39,251 nucleotides of DNA, from NCBI RefSeq assembly GCF_008728965.1, contig NZ_VSMC01000028.1:1-39251 (forward strand). The letters are read 5' to 3'. The DNA is from Heminiphilus faecis (GTDB lineage Bacteria; Bacteroidota; Bacteroidia; Bacteroidales; Muribaculaceae). Under the pieces are notes generated by a model, which saw only the letters and a list, made by a program, of their open reading frames with translations, was not told the DNA's origin and searched no databases. Position 1 is the stretch's first letter. Each line of letters opens with the position of its first letter. Made by a program: the position numbers and the translations under genes. Of the stretch, positions 8,280 through 15,771 are shown in pieces.

Positions 8280-9320
8280 ATGAAAAGTGTGAGAAAGCCG
8301 CACATACTCATAATCTATACGGGAGGGACCATAGGGATGATTGAAAATCCCGAGACCCACACGTTGCAGCCGTTTGACTTCACTCATCTTATCGATAACG
8401 TGCCTAAGATAAAGATGCTCGATTACAAGATTGAAAACATACAGTTCAATCCGCCTATCGACTCGTCAGACATGAATCCTCGTTACTGGATGGATATAGC
8501 GCATGCGATCGAGAATAACTACGACCATTTCGACGGTTTCGTGGTGCTCCACGGGACCGATACAATGGCCTACACCGCATCGGCATTGTCGTTTATGTTT
8601 GAGAACCTACATAAACCGGTTATCATTACGGGTTCGCAACTGCCTATCGGTGAGGTACGTACCGATGGGGAAGAAAATCTCATTACGGCCTTGCAGATAG
8701 CGGCGGCCACTGACATCAACGATGCCCCTATGGTACAGGAGGTAGCCATACTTTTCGAGAACTATCTATGGCGCGGCAACCGTTCGACCAAGATGAGCGC
8801 CGATAACTTCAACGCCTTCAAAAGCAATAACTATCCGCCTTTGGCTAAGATAGGGCTCGGTATACATTTTAGCGAGGACGCCCTTATGCGCGCTGTTATC
8901 AAGCGTCCACTCAAGGTGCGTTATGAGCTTGATACAAACGTTATGTTTCTCGATCTGAATCCCGGTATATCTGAAGAGATACTGCGCCATCAACTCGGTA
9001 CTCCCGGCATAAAGGGCATAGTATTGAAGACATTCGGCGCCGGAAATGCACCTACCGCGCAGTGGTTTACCGATGCCATACGTGAGGCTGTCGACCGGGG
9101 TATAGTGATTGTGAACGTAACACAGTGTGTCAATGGTGGAGTGCATACCAAACGTTATGTGTCGGGCGACCGGCTTGCAGCTACCGGAGTGATATCAGGT
9201 CATGACATGACCTCCGAAGCTGCCATTACAAAGATGATGTATCTCTTCGGACTGGGCCTTGAAGCGGCCGAGGTGAGAAAATATCTTGAGTGCTCACTTT
9301 GTGGCGAAGTGACACTATAA
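8280..9320 (+). CDS. ansA: Type I L-asparaginase
   Basis: Cytosolic asparaginase (L-asparagine to aspartate and ammonia). The first catalytic Thr is in YTGGTIGM (T14), the second triad is in HGTDTMAYTAS (T93, D94), and a Lys in NRSTKMS (K172) completes it. There is no signal peptide, which fits the cytoplasmic type I enzyme and not the periplasmic type II. The length of 346 aa is usual. It lies 54 nt after metG with no clear promoter or terminator between, so read-through from metG is likely. Confidence 0.92.
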   Translation: MKSVRKPHILIIYTGGTIGMIENPETHTLQPFDFTHLIDNVPKIKMLDYKIENIQFNPPIDSSDMNPRYWMDIAHAIENNYDHFDGFVVLHGTDTMAYTASALSFMFENLHKPVIITGSQLPIGEVRTDGEENLITALQIAAATDINDAPMVQEVAILFENYLWRGNRSTKMSADNFNAFKSNNYPPLAKIGLGIHFSEDALMRAVIKRPLKVRYELDTNVMFLDLNPGISEEILRHQLGTPGIKGIVLKTFGAGNAPTAQWFTDAIREAVDRGIVIVNVTQCVNGGVHTKRYVSGDRLAATGVISGHDMTSEAAITKMMYLFGLGLEAAEVRKYLECSLCGEVTL

Positions 9321-9383
9321 TCACTTTTCATCGACCTAAAAGTGTGGATTTGAGATTTTTATTATTAAAAATATAAAGCGGTA

Positions 9384-9416
9384 TTGTAGCTATTTGAAAA
9401 AAAAGTGCGATATTTG
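9384..9416 (+). promoter_or_regulatory. Probable promoter of the HU gene
   Basis: GATATTTG (9409-9416) matches TAnnTTTG except for its first base, with TTG (9384-9386) 22 nt upstream. It would give a leader of about 85 nt, rich in A and T. Confidence 0.45.
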
Positions 9417-9504
9417 CACTTGCAAAAAACGCTAAAACCGTGATTTGTTATTTAACTGACTGCAAATCATAATATTATTATCATAATAAATAAAAATATA
9501 AAAA

Positions 9505-9777
9505 ATGACAAAAGCCGACATCGTAAACGAGATCGCAAAGACTACAGGCATTGAAAAAGCCAACGTTCTTGAAACGATTGAAAAGTTTATGGAAATAGTA
9601 AAGGATTCTTTGGCTCACGGAGAAAACGTTTACCTCCGCGGATTTGGTAGCTTCATCGTGAAGACCCGTTCAGAGAAGACCGCACGCAACATTTCCAAGA
9701 ATACTACTATCATCATCCCCGAACACAAGATACCCGCTTTCAAGCCCGCAAAAGTGTTCATGGAAGAGGTTAAGTAA
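9505..9777 (+). CDS. HU-family DNA-binding protein
   Basis: Histone-like architectural protein that bends DNA as a dimer. At 90 aa it shows the complete family: an N-terminal helical dimer region (MTKADIVNEIAKTTGIEKANVLETIEKFM), the GENVYLRGFGSFIVKTRSEKTARN saddle, and a beta-arm ending in IPEHKIPAFKPAKVF with the intercalating Pro. It could be HU or an IHF-like subunit; Bacteroidetes carry several paralogs that cannot be told apart by eye. A 29-aa basic protein gene and rng follow on the same strand. Confidence 0.93.
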   Translation: MTKADIVNEIAKTTGIEKANVLETIEKFMEIVKDSLAHGENVYLRGFGSFIVKTRSEKTARNISKNTTIIIPEHKIPAFKPAKVFMEEVK

Positions 9778-9845
9778 TCTGCTTGTCGCAATACTGAACC
9801 GAAAGAGATTTTTTAACAATAATATTAACTTCAAATTAGCGTAAA

Positions 9846-9935
9846 ATGCCCAGCGGAAAGAAAAGAAAGGGCCACAAGATGGCTACTCACAAGCGCAAAA
9901 AACGCCTAAGAAAGAATCGTCATAAGAAGAAATAA
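9846..9935 (+). CDS. 29-aa AURKAIP1/COX24-domain basic protein
   Basis: A very short, extremely basic protein (MPSGKKRKGHKMATHKRKKR... ending RKNRHKKK). The KMATHKRKKRLRKNRHKKK core matches the AURKAIP1/COX24 domain, which in mitochondria belongs to the small-subunit ribosomal protein mS38. A ribosomal or RNA-binding role is therefore likely, but it is inferred. It sits 68 nt after the HU gene and 130 nt before rng. The order HU - this gene - rng is one I remember as common in Bacteroidales. Confidence 0.85.
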   Translation: MPSGKKRKGHKMATHKRKKRLRKNRHKKK

Positions 9936-9979
9936 TCAGCGTTGACACGCTTTTTAACATGACGTTTAATTGTATACAT

Positions 9980-10038
9980 GAGAACAAACATGACATGGCG
10001 GCAATCGTGTGTTTCGATCGTAGGTCACGTTTGTTCTC
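9980..10038 (+). other. Large stem-loop upstream of rng
   Basis: GAGAACAAACATGAC (9980-9994) pairs with GTCACGTTTGTTCTC (10024-10038) with a single mismatch. A weaker inner ATCG/CGAT pairing lies in the loop. It has no T-run, so it is not a standard terminator. It ends 28 nt before the preferred rng start. Confidence 0.65.
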
Positions 10039-10042
10039 TGCG

Positions 10043-10050
10043 TATATTTG
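10043..10050 (+). promoter_or_regulatory. Possible -7 box of rng
   Basis: TATATTTG matches TAnnTTTG exactly, but no TTTG lies at the right distance upstream. If used, transcription would start near 10054-10058, which favours the ATG at 10066 over the one at 10054. Confidence 0.4.
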
Positions 10051-10065
10051 TAAATGAACCGAGAG

Positions 10066-11688
10066 ATGAAAAGTGAACTAATTGTAGATGTACAACCCAC
10101 CGAGGTATCTATTGCCTTGACGGAGGATTCCCGGCTCGTGTCTTTGCAGAAAGAGTCGAGAAATATCTCCTATGCCGTGGGCGACATTTATCTGGCCAAG
10201 GTTAAAAAACTGATGCCCGGCCTTAATGCCGCTTTTGTCGACGTAGGCTACGAAAAGGACGCTTTTCTTCATTATCTCGATCTTGGCTCCCAATTCTCCT
10301 CATATTTTCAGTTTGTAAAGCAAGCGCTCGAAGACACGAAAAAGGTGCCGGTGCTATCAAAAATGAAGCTATTGCCCGACATCAACAAGCACGGTTCTGT
10401 TACCGACTTGCTTGAGAAAGACATGACCCTGATGGTGCAGATCGCAAAAGAGCCCATATCTTCCAAAGGCCCGCGACTGACTACCGAGATTACTTTTACC
10501 GGGCGTTTCCTTGTACTGATACCCTTCTCCGACAAAATTTCCGTATCACAGAAAATCAAGACTACCGAAGAGAAACTCCGACTGAGGCAGCTTGTAGAAA
10601 GCATACGCCCTAAAAACTTTGGAGTTATAGTCAGGACATCAGCCGAAGGCAAGCGTGTGGCCGAGTTGAACCATGAATTAAAAACGCTTCTGAAATGTTG
10701 GGATGATACTGTGCAAAAAGCTCAGCATGCAGACGTGCCTTCGCTTATTTTTGAGGAGGAGAGCCGTATCGTAAGCATGTTGCGCGATGTGTTCAGCCCT
10801 TCTTTTGAGAGCATACATGTCAACGATGTCGAGACATTCAGCCAGATATCGAAGTATGTCGACCTGATAGCTCCGGAACGTCACGATATCGTAAAGCTGT
10901 ATGCCAAGGATGAGCCTATATTTGACCACTTCAGCATTACGAAGCAGATAAAGTCGTCATTTGGCAAGACTGTATCTTTCAAATCAGGCGCATATATTAT
11001 CATAGAACATACCGAGGCGCTTCATGTGATTGATGTAAATTCAGGAAATCGTTCCAAGGCCTCCAATGATCAGGAAAGCAATGCCCTTGAGGTTAATCTG
11101 CGTGCGGCTGACGAGATAGCGCGGCAATTGCGTCTGCGTGACATGGGTGGTATAATAGTGGTCGATTTTATTGACATGAACAAGTCGGAACATCGTCAGG
11201 CACTCTATGACCATATGAAAGAGGTGATGGCCAATGACCGTGCGAGGCATAATATATTGCCGCTGAGCAAATTCGGCCTTATGCAGATTACCCGTCAGCG
11301 TGTGCGTCCGGCTCTTGATGTGGTTACAGCCGAGAAGTGTCCGTCCTGTTACGGCAAGGGTGACGTACAGCCTTCGTTGCTTTTTACCGACGTGCTTAAA
11401 GAAAAGCTTGAATACCTTATAAATGACCTTAAGGTAACCGGTTTTATAATGTATGTGCATCCGTTTGTTGACGCCTATCTTAAGAAAGGCCTTATATCGC
11501 TTTACCGCAGGTGGAAGATTGAACTTGGTGGAAAATTCCAGATATTGCCTGACCAGTCGCTTGCCTATCTGCAATACAAGGTGATTGATAACAAAAAGAA
11601 CGAAATAGATCTTGCCGAAGAAAAAGATCTTGAAACCTCTTCGACAAAGTCAAAATCAAAAGCCAAGAACAGAAATAATGAAGAATAG
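10066..11688 (+). CDS. rng: Ribonuclease E/G family endoribonuclease
   Basis: Single-strand-specific endoribonuclease of the RNase E/G family, involved in rRNA maturation and mRNA decay. An S1 domain (about 33-120, VGDIYLAKVKKLMPGLNAAFVDVGYEKDAFLH) is followed by the RNase H-like catalytic part. The metal-binding Asp are in HVIDVNSGNR (D323) and VVDFIDM (D367), and the zinc-link cysteines are in KCPSCYGKG (C425, C428). At 540 aa without the long C-terminal scaffold, it is the RNase G-like form. MKSELIVDVQP matches the family N-terminus, so I prefer 10066; an in-frame ATG at 10054 adds four residues. A large stem-loop just upstream is a candidate site for self-regulation. The lysine-rich tail ends at 11688. 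Confidence 0.94.
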   Translation: MKSELIVDVQPTEVSIALTEDSRLVSLQKESRNISYAVGDIYLAKVKKLMPGLNAAFVDVGYEKDAFLHYLDLGSQFSSYFQFVKQALEDTKKVPVLSKMKLLPDINKHGSVTDLLEKDMTLMVQIAKEPISSKGPRLTTEITFTGRFLVLIPFSDKISVSQKIKTTEEKLRLRQLVESIRPKNFGVIVRTSAEGKRVAELNHELKTLLKCWDDTVQKAQHADVPSLIFEEESRIVSMLRDVFSPSFESIHVNDVETFSQISKYVDLIAPERHDIVKLYAKDEPIFDHFSITKQIKSSFGKTVSFKSGAYIIIEHTEALHVIDVNSGNRSKASNDQESNALEVNLRAADEIARQLRLRDMGGIIVVDFIDMNKSEHRQALYDHMKEVMANDRARHNILPLSKFGLMQITRQRVRPALDVVTAEKCPSCYGKGDVQPSLLFTDVLKEKLEYLINDLKVTGFIMYVHPFVDAYLKKGLISLYRRWKIELGGKFQILPDQSLAYLQYKVIDNKKNEIDLAEEKDLETSSTKSKSKAKNRNNEE

Positions 11689-11720
11689 GGTCCGTGACCC
11701 CGTTTTGAACTTATATTACT

Positions 11721-11760
11721 ACCGGGCGTTTCCGCAATGACGGAGCGCCCGGTTTTCTTT
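11721..11760 (+). terminator. Terminator after rng
   Basis: ACCGGGCG and CGCCCGGT arms, with an inner TCCG/CGGA stem, followed by TTTTCTTT. Confidence 0.88.
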
Positions 11761-11767
11761 GACAGTT

Positions 11768-11965
11768 TCAGTTGTGTGTCTTGTCTGAATACATGTGAAT
11801 ACTATGTTCTTGATGCCATAGGGCCGCTTGTCGTAAGGCTGTGGTATCTTTATTATGGTATATATCGTCTGATGACGTGGATGCGCTTATCGTAAACGGA
11901 TTTTTGACAATCACTACTATAAAAAAGAGAAGTTTGATAGAGCTTAACAGTCGACGTTTCATCAT
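11768..11965 (-). CDS. Possible small secreted protein, 65 aa
   Basis: A frame of 65 residues with an N-terminus like a signal peptide: MMKRRLLSSIKLLFFIVVIV, a possible cleavage near SAS, then a short polar part. A -7 box TATATTTG on the - strand (11991-11998) stands about 25 nt upstream, which favours this ATG over one further upstream that would overlap the box. The mature part shows no motif. It is convergent with rng behind that gene's terminator. It could also be an N-terminal relic of a larger exported protein. Confidence 0.4.
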   Translation of the reverse strand: MMKRRLLSSIKLLFFIVVIVKNPFTISASTSSDDIYHNKDTTALRQAALWHQEHSIHMYSDKTHN

Positions 11966-11982
11966 ATTATATGATTGGTATA

Positions 11983-11998
11983 TATATTTGCAAATATA
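11983..11998. promoter_or_regulatory. Palindrome of two facing -7 boxes
   Basis: The 16-bp perfect palindrome TATATTTGCAAATATA contains one TAnnTTTG box on each strand, facing each other. The - strand copy fits the small secreted ORF. The + strand copy could give a 110-nt leader for the TPR regulator gene. Confidence 0.4.
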
Positions 11999-12087
11999 AA
12001 ATATAGCAGCTGATCTAATATGATTTTTCAATAGATGATTCGATAGATTAATGTATACATGGTTATATATTCTTTGTGGTCATGTCG

Positions 12088-12095
12088 TATCTTTG
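12088..12095 (+). promoter_or_regulatory. -7 box of the TPR/HTH regulator gene
   Basis: TATCTTTG is an exact TAnnTTTG match, 13 nt before the ATG at 12109. It rules against a GTG start at 12076, which lies upstream of the box. No clear -33 box is seen. Confidence 0.55.
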
Positions 12096-12108
12096 TGAGA
12101 AAATTCAT

Positions 12109-13665
12109 ATGATGAAATCGTTAACGTTGATTTTTGCAATAATGCTTTTGGGGTCGGTCGCTTGTTCTGACAAAACGGAAGTGCGGACGGTCGATGAGTT
12201 GTCATTGCACAAGAGATCTTATATTCTGTTCAATGACGGGGCTCCGATAGATACCTGTATTGCCATGCAAAGACGTGCGGTAGACGAAGTGCGTGCTGGT
12301 ACATCTGATGAGGATCCGGTTGATGTGCTGTCGCAACTGGGCTTTTTCTACACCCGGGCCGGAGATTACCGTAATGGATTCGAACTGCTTCAGGAGGCTG
12401 CCGATTACCGTCTTGCTCACGGCGAATCGAAGGGTACTGGCGATATAAAACTGTATGGAAACCTGTCGAACCTCTACTGCCGTTTTGACATGCTTGACGA
12501 AAGTTTTAAAATGAGCGATGCCGCTATTGCAGCAAGTCTTAAAAACAACGGTCGCCTGCTCAACGACCTGTATCGCATGAGGGCCATGTTGCATAATAAG
12601 ACCGGAGAGGATGACTCGGTTTTTCATTATTATGAACTTGCGCTCGATGCGTTGAAGGATAAAGACGATGAAAGCTACAAGAACATGCTTGCTGTAGGCA
12701 TAAATTCCGATAAAGGAGGATGGCTTATTGAGCATTACGACCGTTATCCCGATTCGCTTGACCGAGCTGTCGGATATGTCGAGAAAGCCATAGCTACCGG
12801 TGGCCGCGATATGACAATGGAGCGCTTTATGCTCGGACTCGGTTATGTGAGGCAGTCGCGGGTTGACGAAGGGATAAAACTTATGGAACGTTCTTTGTCT
12901 GAGTTTGAGGAAAGCTGCGATGACGAGTCGGTGGCGTGGGCTACTCAATGGCTTATGACCGTATATTCCGAAACCGGCAGAATAAACGAGCTTGCCCGGA
13001 TGTATCCCCGGTATCGTGAGGTCAATGATACTATCCTCAATCGGGAAAAGCTGAATGCACTTATCGCCTCTGATGTGAAGTGGCGTGCAGAGCAGAAGGA
13101 GGAGGAAAACCGTATGCTTAATATCGAGCTGTCGTCGGCTCGGCAGCGACTGTTTATGGTGCGTATAATAATTGTGCTGGTAGTGTTGTTGTTTGGCGCG
13201 GCCGCTCTTTATGTAAGACAGCGGTCCAAGAGCGCACGCAACAAGCGTATGGTCATGCAGCAGCGCATGGAGGAGCTTATGCTCACACAAAAGCAACTCA
13301 ACGGACGTATCGAGGCGCTGAGTGAAGAATTGTTGAATGCCGCCCACCGAGAGGTTGTGGGCAATGTCAGCCGTCTGCTCGTGCCGTCGGTACTGAGCGG
13401 AGAGGATGAGTTGAAATTTCGCAAGTCGTTTGCCGCGTTGTATCCTCGTTTTCTTCTCGGACTGCGTCATGACTATCCCTCGCTCACTCCTAATGACGAA
13501 CTTGTATGTATGCTTATATATCTCAAACAGAGCACCGATGAGATATCGCTTTGTCTCGGCATATCGCGAGCGAGCGTCAACTCGGCGCGTTATCGTATAC
13601 GCACCAAGATGGCGCTTTCAAAAGAGACCGATCTTGACGAGTTCCTGACTTCGCGCGGAGCATAG
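12109..13665 (+). CDS. Membrane-anchored TPR protein with C-terminal HTH
   Basis: A one-component-like regulator, common in Bacteroidetes. It starts with a signal or lipoprotein-like segment (MMKSLTLIFAIMLLGSVACS, candidate lipid Cys19, though Ser at -3 is poor for a lipobox). About 300 residues of tetratricopeptide-type helices follow (for example FFYTRAGDYRNGFELLQEAA). One membrane helix (about 347-368), a cytoplasmic coiled segment, and a LuxR-like HTH (about 457-505, DEISLCLGISRASVNSARYR) complete it. The expected topology is a periplasmic TPR sensor and a cytosolic DNA-binding end. The target is unknown; no linked operon points to one. At 518 aa it has the usual length of such proteins. 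I chose the ATG at 12109 because of the signal sequence and the promoter at 12088. Confidence 0.85.
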   Translation: MMKSLTLIFAIMLLGSVACSDKTEVRTVDELSLHKRSYILFNDGAPIDTCIAMQRRAVDEVRAGTSDEDPVDVLSQLGFFYTRAGDYRNGFELLQEAADYRLAHGESKGTGDIKLYGNLSNLYCRFDMLDESFKMSDAAIAASLKNNGRLLNDLYRMRAMLHNKTGEDDSVFHYYELALDALKDKDDESYKNMLAVGINSDKGGWLIEHYDRYPDSLDRAVGYVEKAIATGGRDMTMERFMLGLGYVRQSRVDEGIKLMERSLSEFEESCDDESVAWATQWLMTVYSETGRINELARMYPRYREVNDTILNREKLNALIASDVKWRAEQKEEENRMLNIELSSARQRLFMVRIIIVLVVLLFGAAALYVRQRSKSARNKRMVMQQRMEELMLTQKQLNGRIEALSEELLNAAHREVVGNVSRLLVPSVLSGEDELKFRKSFAALYPRFLLGLRHDYPSLTPNDELVCMLIYLKQSTDEISLCLGISRASVNSARYRIRTKMALSKETDLDEFLTSRGA

Positions 13666-13685
13666 ATATGCATATCGATAAATAA

Positions 13686-13713
13686 AAAGCCCGGCATTGA
13701 ACCGGGCTCTTTA
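13686..13713. terminator. Bidirectional terminator, regulator and ferritin
   Basis: AGCCCGG and CCGGGCT arms with a 6-nt loop. An A-run lies on one side and CTTT on the other, between convergent genes. Confidence 0.85.
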
Positions 13714-13731
13714 CAGTTGTATGGTTGGCGT

Positions 13732-14250
13732 TTAGTTCTCGGAAAGGGGTGCGGGAGCGTTGTATACTCTTGAGGCGAGTTCTTGGTCAAGCATATAGAG
13801 GCCCATGCCGTTGTCGCCGATTAGTTTGAACTTGTCGATGAGCTGACGTGCGCTGTCTTCCTCCTCAACCTGCTCCTTGATGAACCAGTTGAGTTTGTCG
13901 CATGTAGGATAGTCTTTTTCGGCTTCTGCAAGAGCGTAAAGATTGTTTATGAGTGCCGTTACTTTCTCTTCATGGGCAAGCGTGGCTGTAAACGCGTCAA
14001 GCGGTGTCTCCCATTCCGAAGGCACGGCCTCGATCGGGTGAAGCATTACGCGTCCTCCGCGTGCGTTGATATAGTTCATGAATATCTGTGCATGAGCCTG
14101 TTCTTCCTGAAATTGGATGCGAAACCAGTTGGCGATGCCCGGTTTGCCCTGAGCCTCGAAATTGCATGCCATTGACAGATACAGATATGCCGACCAGAAT
14201 TCGGCATTGATCTGTGCATTAATGGCGTCTTCTACTTTATTGTTCAACAT
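13732..14250 (-). CDS. ftnA: Ferritin (FtnA type)
   Basis: Iron-storage protein that oxidises Fe(II) and stores it inside a 24-mer cage. At 172 aa the four-helix bundle is complete. All the ferroxidase residues of E. coli FtnA are seen at the same numbers: E17, E50, H53, E94, Q127 and E130. No haem-binding Met marks a bacterioferritin, and the length excludes Dps. It is the last gene of a cluster on the - strand, 20 nt after the GH57 gene. I see no good -7 box in that gap, so it may be read from the glycogen operon or from a promoter inside the GH57 tail. A shared terminator lies downstream. Confidence 0.95.
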   Translation of the reverse strand: MLNNKVEDAINAQINAEFWSAYLYLSMACNFEAQGKPGIANWFRIQFQEEQAHAQIFMNYINARGGRVMLHPIEAVPSEWETPLDAFTATLAHEEKVTALINNLYALAEAEKDYPTCDKLNWFIKEQVEEEDSARQLIDKFKLIGDNGMGLYMLDQELASRVYNAPAPLSEN

Positions 14251-14270
14251 GAGATGTCAATTTTAGTTGT

Positions 14271-15722
14271 TTATTTATCTTTGGTTTTTGAAGCGGTAGT
14301 CTTCTTGGCAGCCGGTTTTTTAGTCGCGGCGGTTTTTTTCGCGGTTTTACAGGCTTTCTTAGCCGGTTTTTCGGCCTGTTTTCCTTCTGCAACAGCCTGA
14401 CGGGTTGCATGCTCTTCGTTGAGATGCTCGAGGTTGTTGCGCATCGATGCCACCTCTTTGTTGAGGACTTCGATTTCGGTAGCCTGATTTCGGATAGTGG
14501 TGAGCAGAGAGTTGAGCTCTTCGTTTTCAATAGACAATGGATACTGTTCTTCTACGCGCACGATGAAGTCGGCAAGTACGTTCATGTAGTTTGTGAACGC
14601 CTGAAACGGTGTTTCGTATGGGCTGAACATGGCATGTACGGCTCCGTCGTTCATGTGCTTGGTTGACATATAGAAGAAGTGGTCGCTGCCCTGCAGATAC
14701 TGCCAGTCCTGCTTCAGACGACGGTCAGAGCATAGGCGCACTCGCTCGGCTACGGAGTAGAGTTTGTTGAACGCTTCGTTCTGTAACTTATTGCCGAGCC
14801 ATGCCGATGTGTCACGGGCTTCATCGGCCCATGATATGGGGTGCAAGACGCTAAGGCTGTCTACGGCTTTGAATTTTGACACAACTTCCGATGGTGTCCA
14901 GAAGTCGATGCCGCGCTCTGCTGCAAATCGTGGAAGCGCTTCAAGGAACTGGAATATGCCGCTTTCGCGAGGCTGCATCTCACCGAATGTCTCAAGATTC
15001 ATGAACAGATTGATAACCTGCTCTTCGGCGGGAGTGGATGCGATCCAGTCCATGTATTTGTCTGCAGTCAATGGATAAGCGTCCCATTCGGGATTGCTGA
15101 AGCGGAAAGTGATGTCATCACTGAGTTTGTCGTTTTTGAGAAGCAGTTTCAGCTTCGGACATGATGCAGCAGAGTATACATAGTTGGGCGATTTCCAGCC
15201 GAGTATGTGTTTTGCTCCTTCGGTTATGCAACCTTTGTAGCCCATGTCGTAGATCATGGGTGCCATCTCGTCGCAATATACAAGCTCGGTATTGCGGAAT
15301 ACTTTCGGTTTCTGTCCGAAAAGTTCGTTGATCTTCTCGTCGTGTGCGCGTACTTGTGCGGCAAATTCCTCAGGGTCGATGAGCGATGACAGAGAGTGGG
15401 CATAGGTCTCGGCGAGAAATTCAACATTGCCTGTGTCGGCGAGTTTTTTGAGCAGATCGATAAATTCAGGCACGTATTGCTCGCACTGTTCGAGCGCGGT
15501 GCCGGTTATGGAGAGAGCGCAGCGGAACTTGCCTCCGGTGTTCTCAATCATCCGCAATAATGCTTCGGCAGCCGGTATATAGCTGCGATGGGCTATGCGC
15601 GTGATTATGTCGTCGTTGGCAAAGTCATCATAGTAATAGTGGTCATTGCCTATGTCGAAGAAACGGTATCTTTTAAGCCGGAATGGCTGATGAATCTGAA
15701 AATAAAAACAAATAGCTTTCAT
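14271..15722 (-). CDS. GH57 family protein with histone-like tail, catalytic Asp replaced
   Basis: Alpha-amylase family GH57 protein, probably intracellular (no signal peptide), in a glycogen gene cluster. The HQP motif at residues 11-13 (FQIHQPF) and region 3 FRNTELVY with the nucleophile E146 are present. In region 4, where amylases have an Asp before the ETFGE block, this protein has Asn242 (LFMNLETFGE), so the second catalytic acid seems lost. GH57 amylase-like proteins with incomplete catalytic sites have been described, many of them in Bacteroidetes as I recall. From about 450 to the end there is a Lys/Ala/Thr-rich tail (AKKACKTAKKTAATKKPAAKK) preceded by a coiled-coil-like stretch. It may bind glycogen or partner proteins, not hydrolyse starch. 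It starts 49 nt after the GT4 gene. Confidence 0.9.
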   Translation of the reverse strand: MKAICFYFQIHQPFRLKRYRFFDIGNDHYYYDDFANDDIITRIAHRSYIPAAEALLRMIENTGGKFRCALSITGTALEQCEQYVPEFIDLLKKLADTGNVEFLAETYAHSLSSLIDPEEFAAQVRAHDEKINELFGQKPKVFRNTELVYCDEMAPMIYDMGYKGCITEGAKHILGWKSPNYVYSAASCPKLKLLLKNDKLSDDITFRFSNPEWDAYPLTADKYMDWIASTPAEEQVINLFMNLETFGEMQPRESGIFQFLEALPRFAAERGIDFWTPSEVVSKFKAVDSLSVLHPISWADEARDTSAWLGNKLQNEAFNKLYSVAERVRLCSDRRLKQDWQYLQGSDHFFYMSTKHMNDGAVHAMFSPYETPFQAFTNYMNVLADFIVRVEEQYPLSIENEELNSLLTTIRNQATEIEVLNKEVASMRNNLEHLNEEHATRQAVAEGKQAEKPAKKACKTAKKTAATKKPAAKKTTASKTKDK

Positions 15723-15771
15723 GAGCTTGTCGGTTTTTTATGTGGTCGTTTTTGTTTATTTACACTGTGTT

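Noticed and set aside
12076-12108. GTG start for the TPR/HTH regulator
   Set aside because: It lies upstream of the predicted -7 box at 12088-12095, and the signal peptide begins at the ATG at 12109.
12202-13470. Long open frame on the - strand opposite the TPR/HTH regulator gene (over 400 codons)
   Set aside because: It is a shadow of the codon bias of the + strand gene; it has no domain, promoter or start context, while the + frame has a signal peptide, TPR helices, a membrane helix and an HTH.
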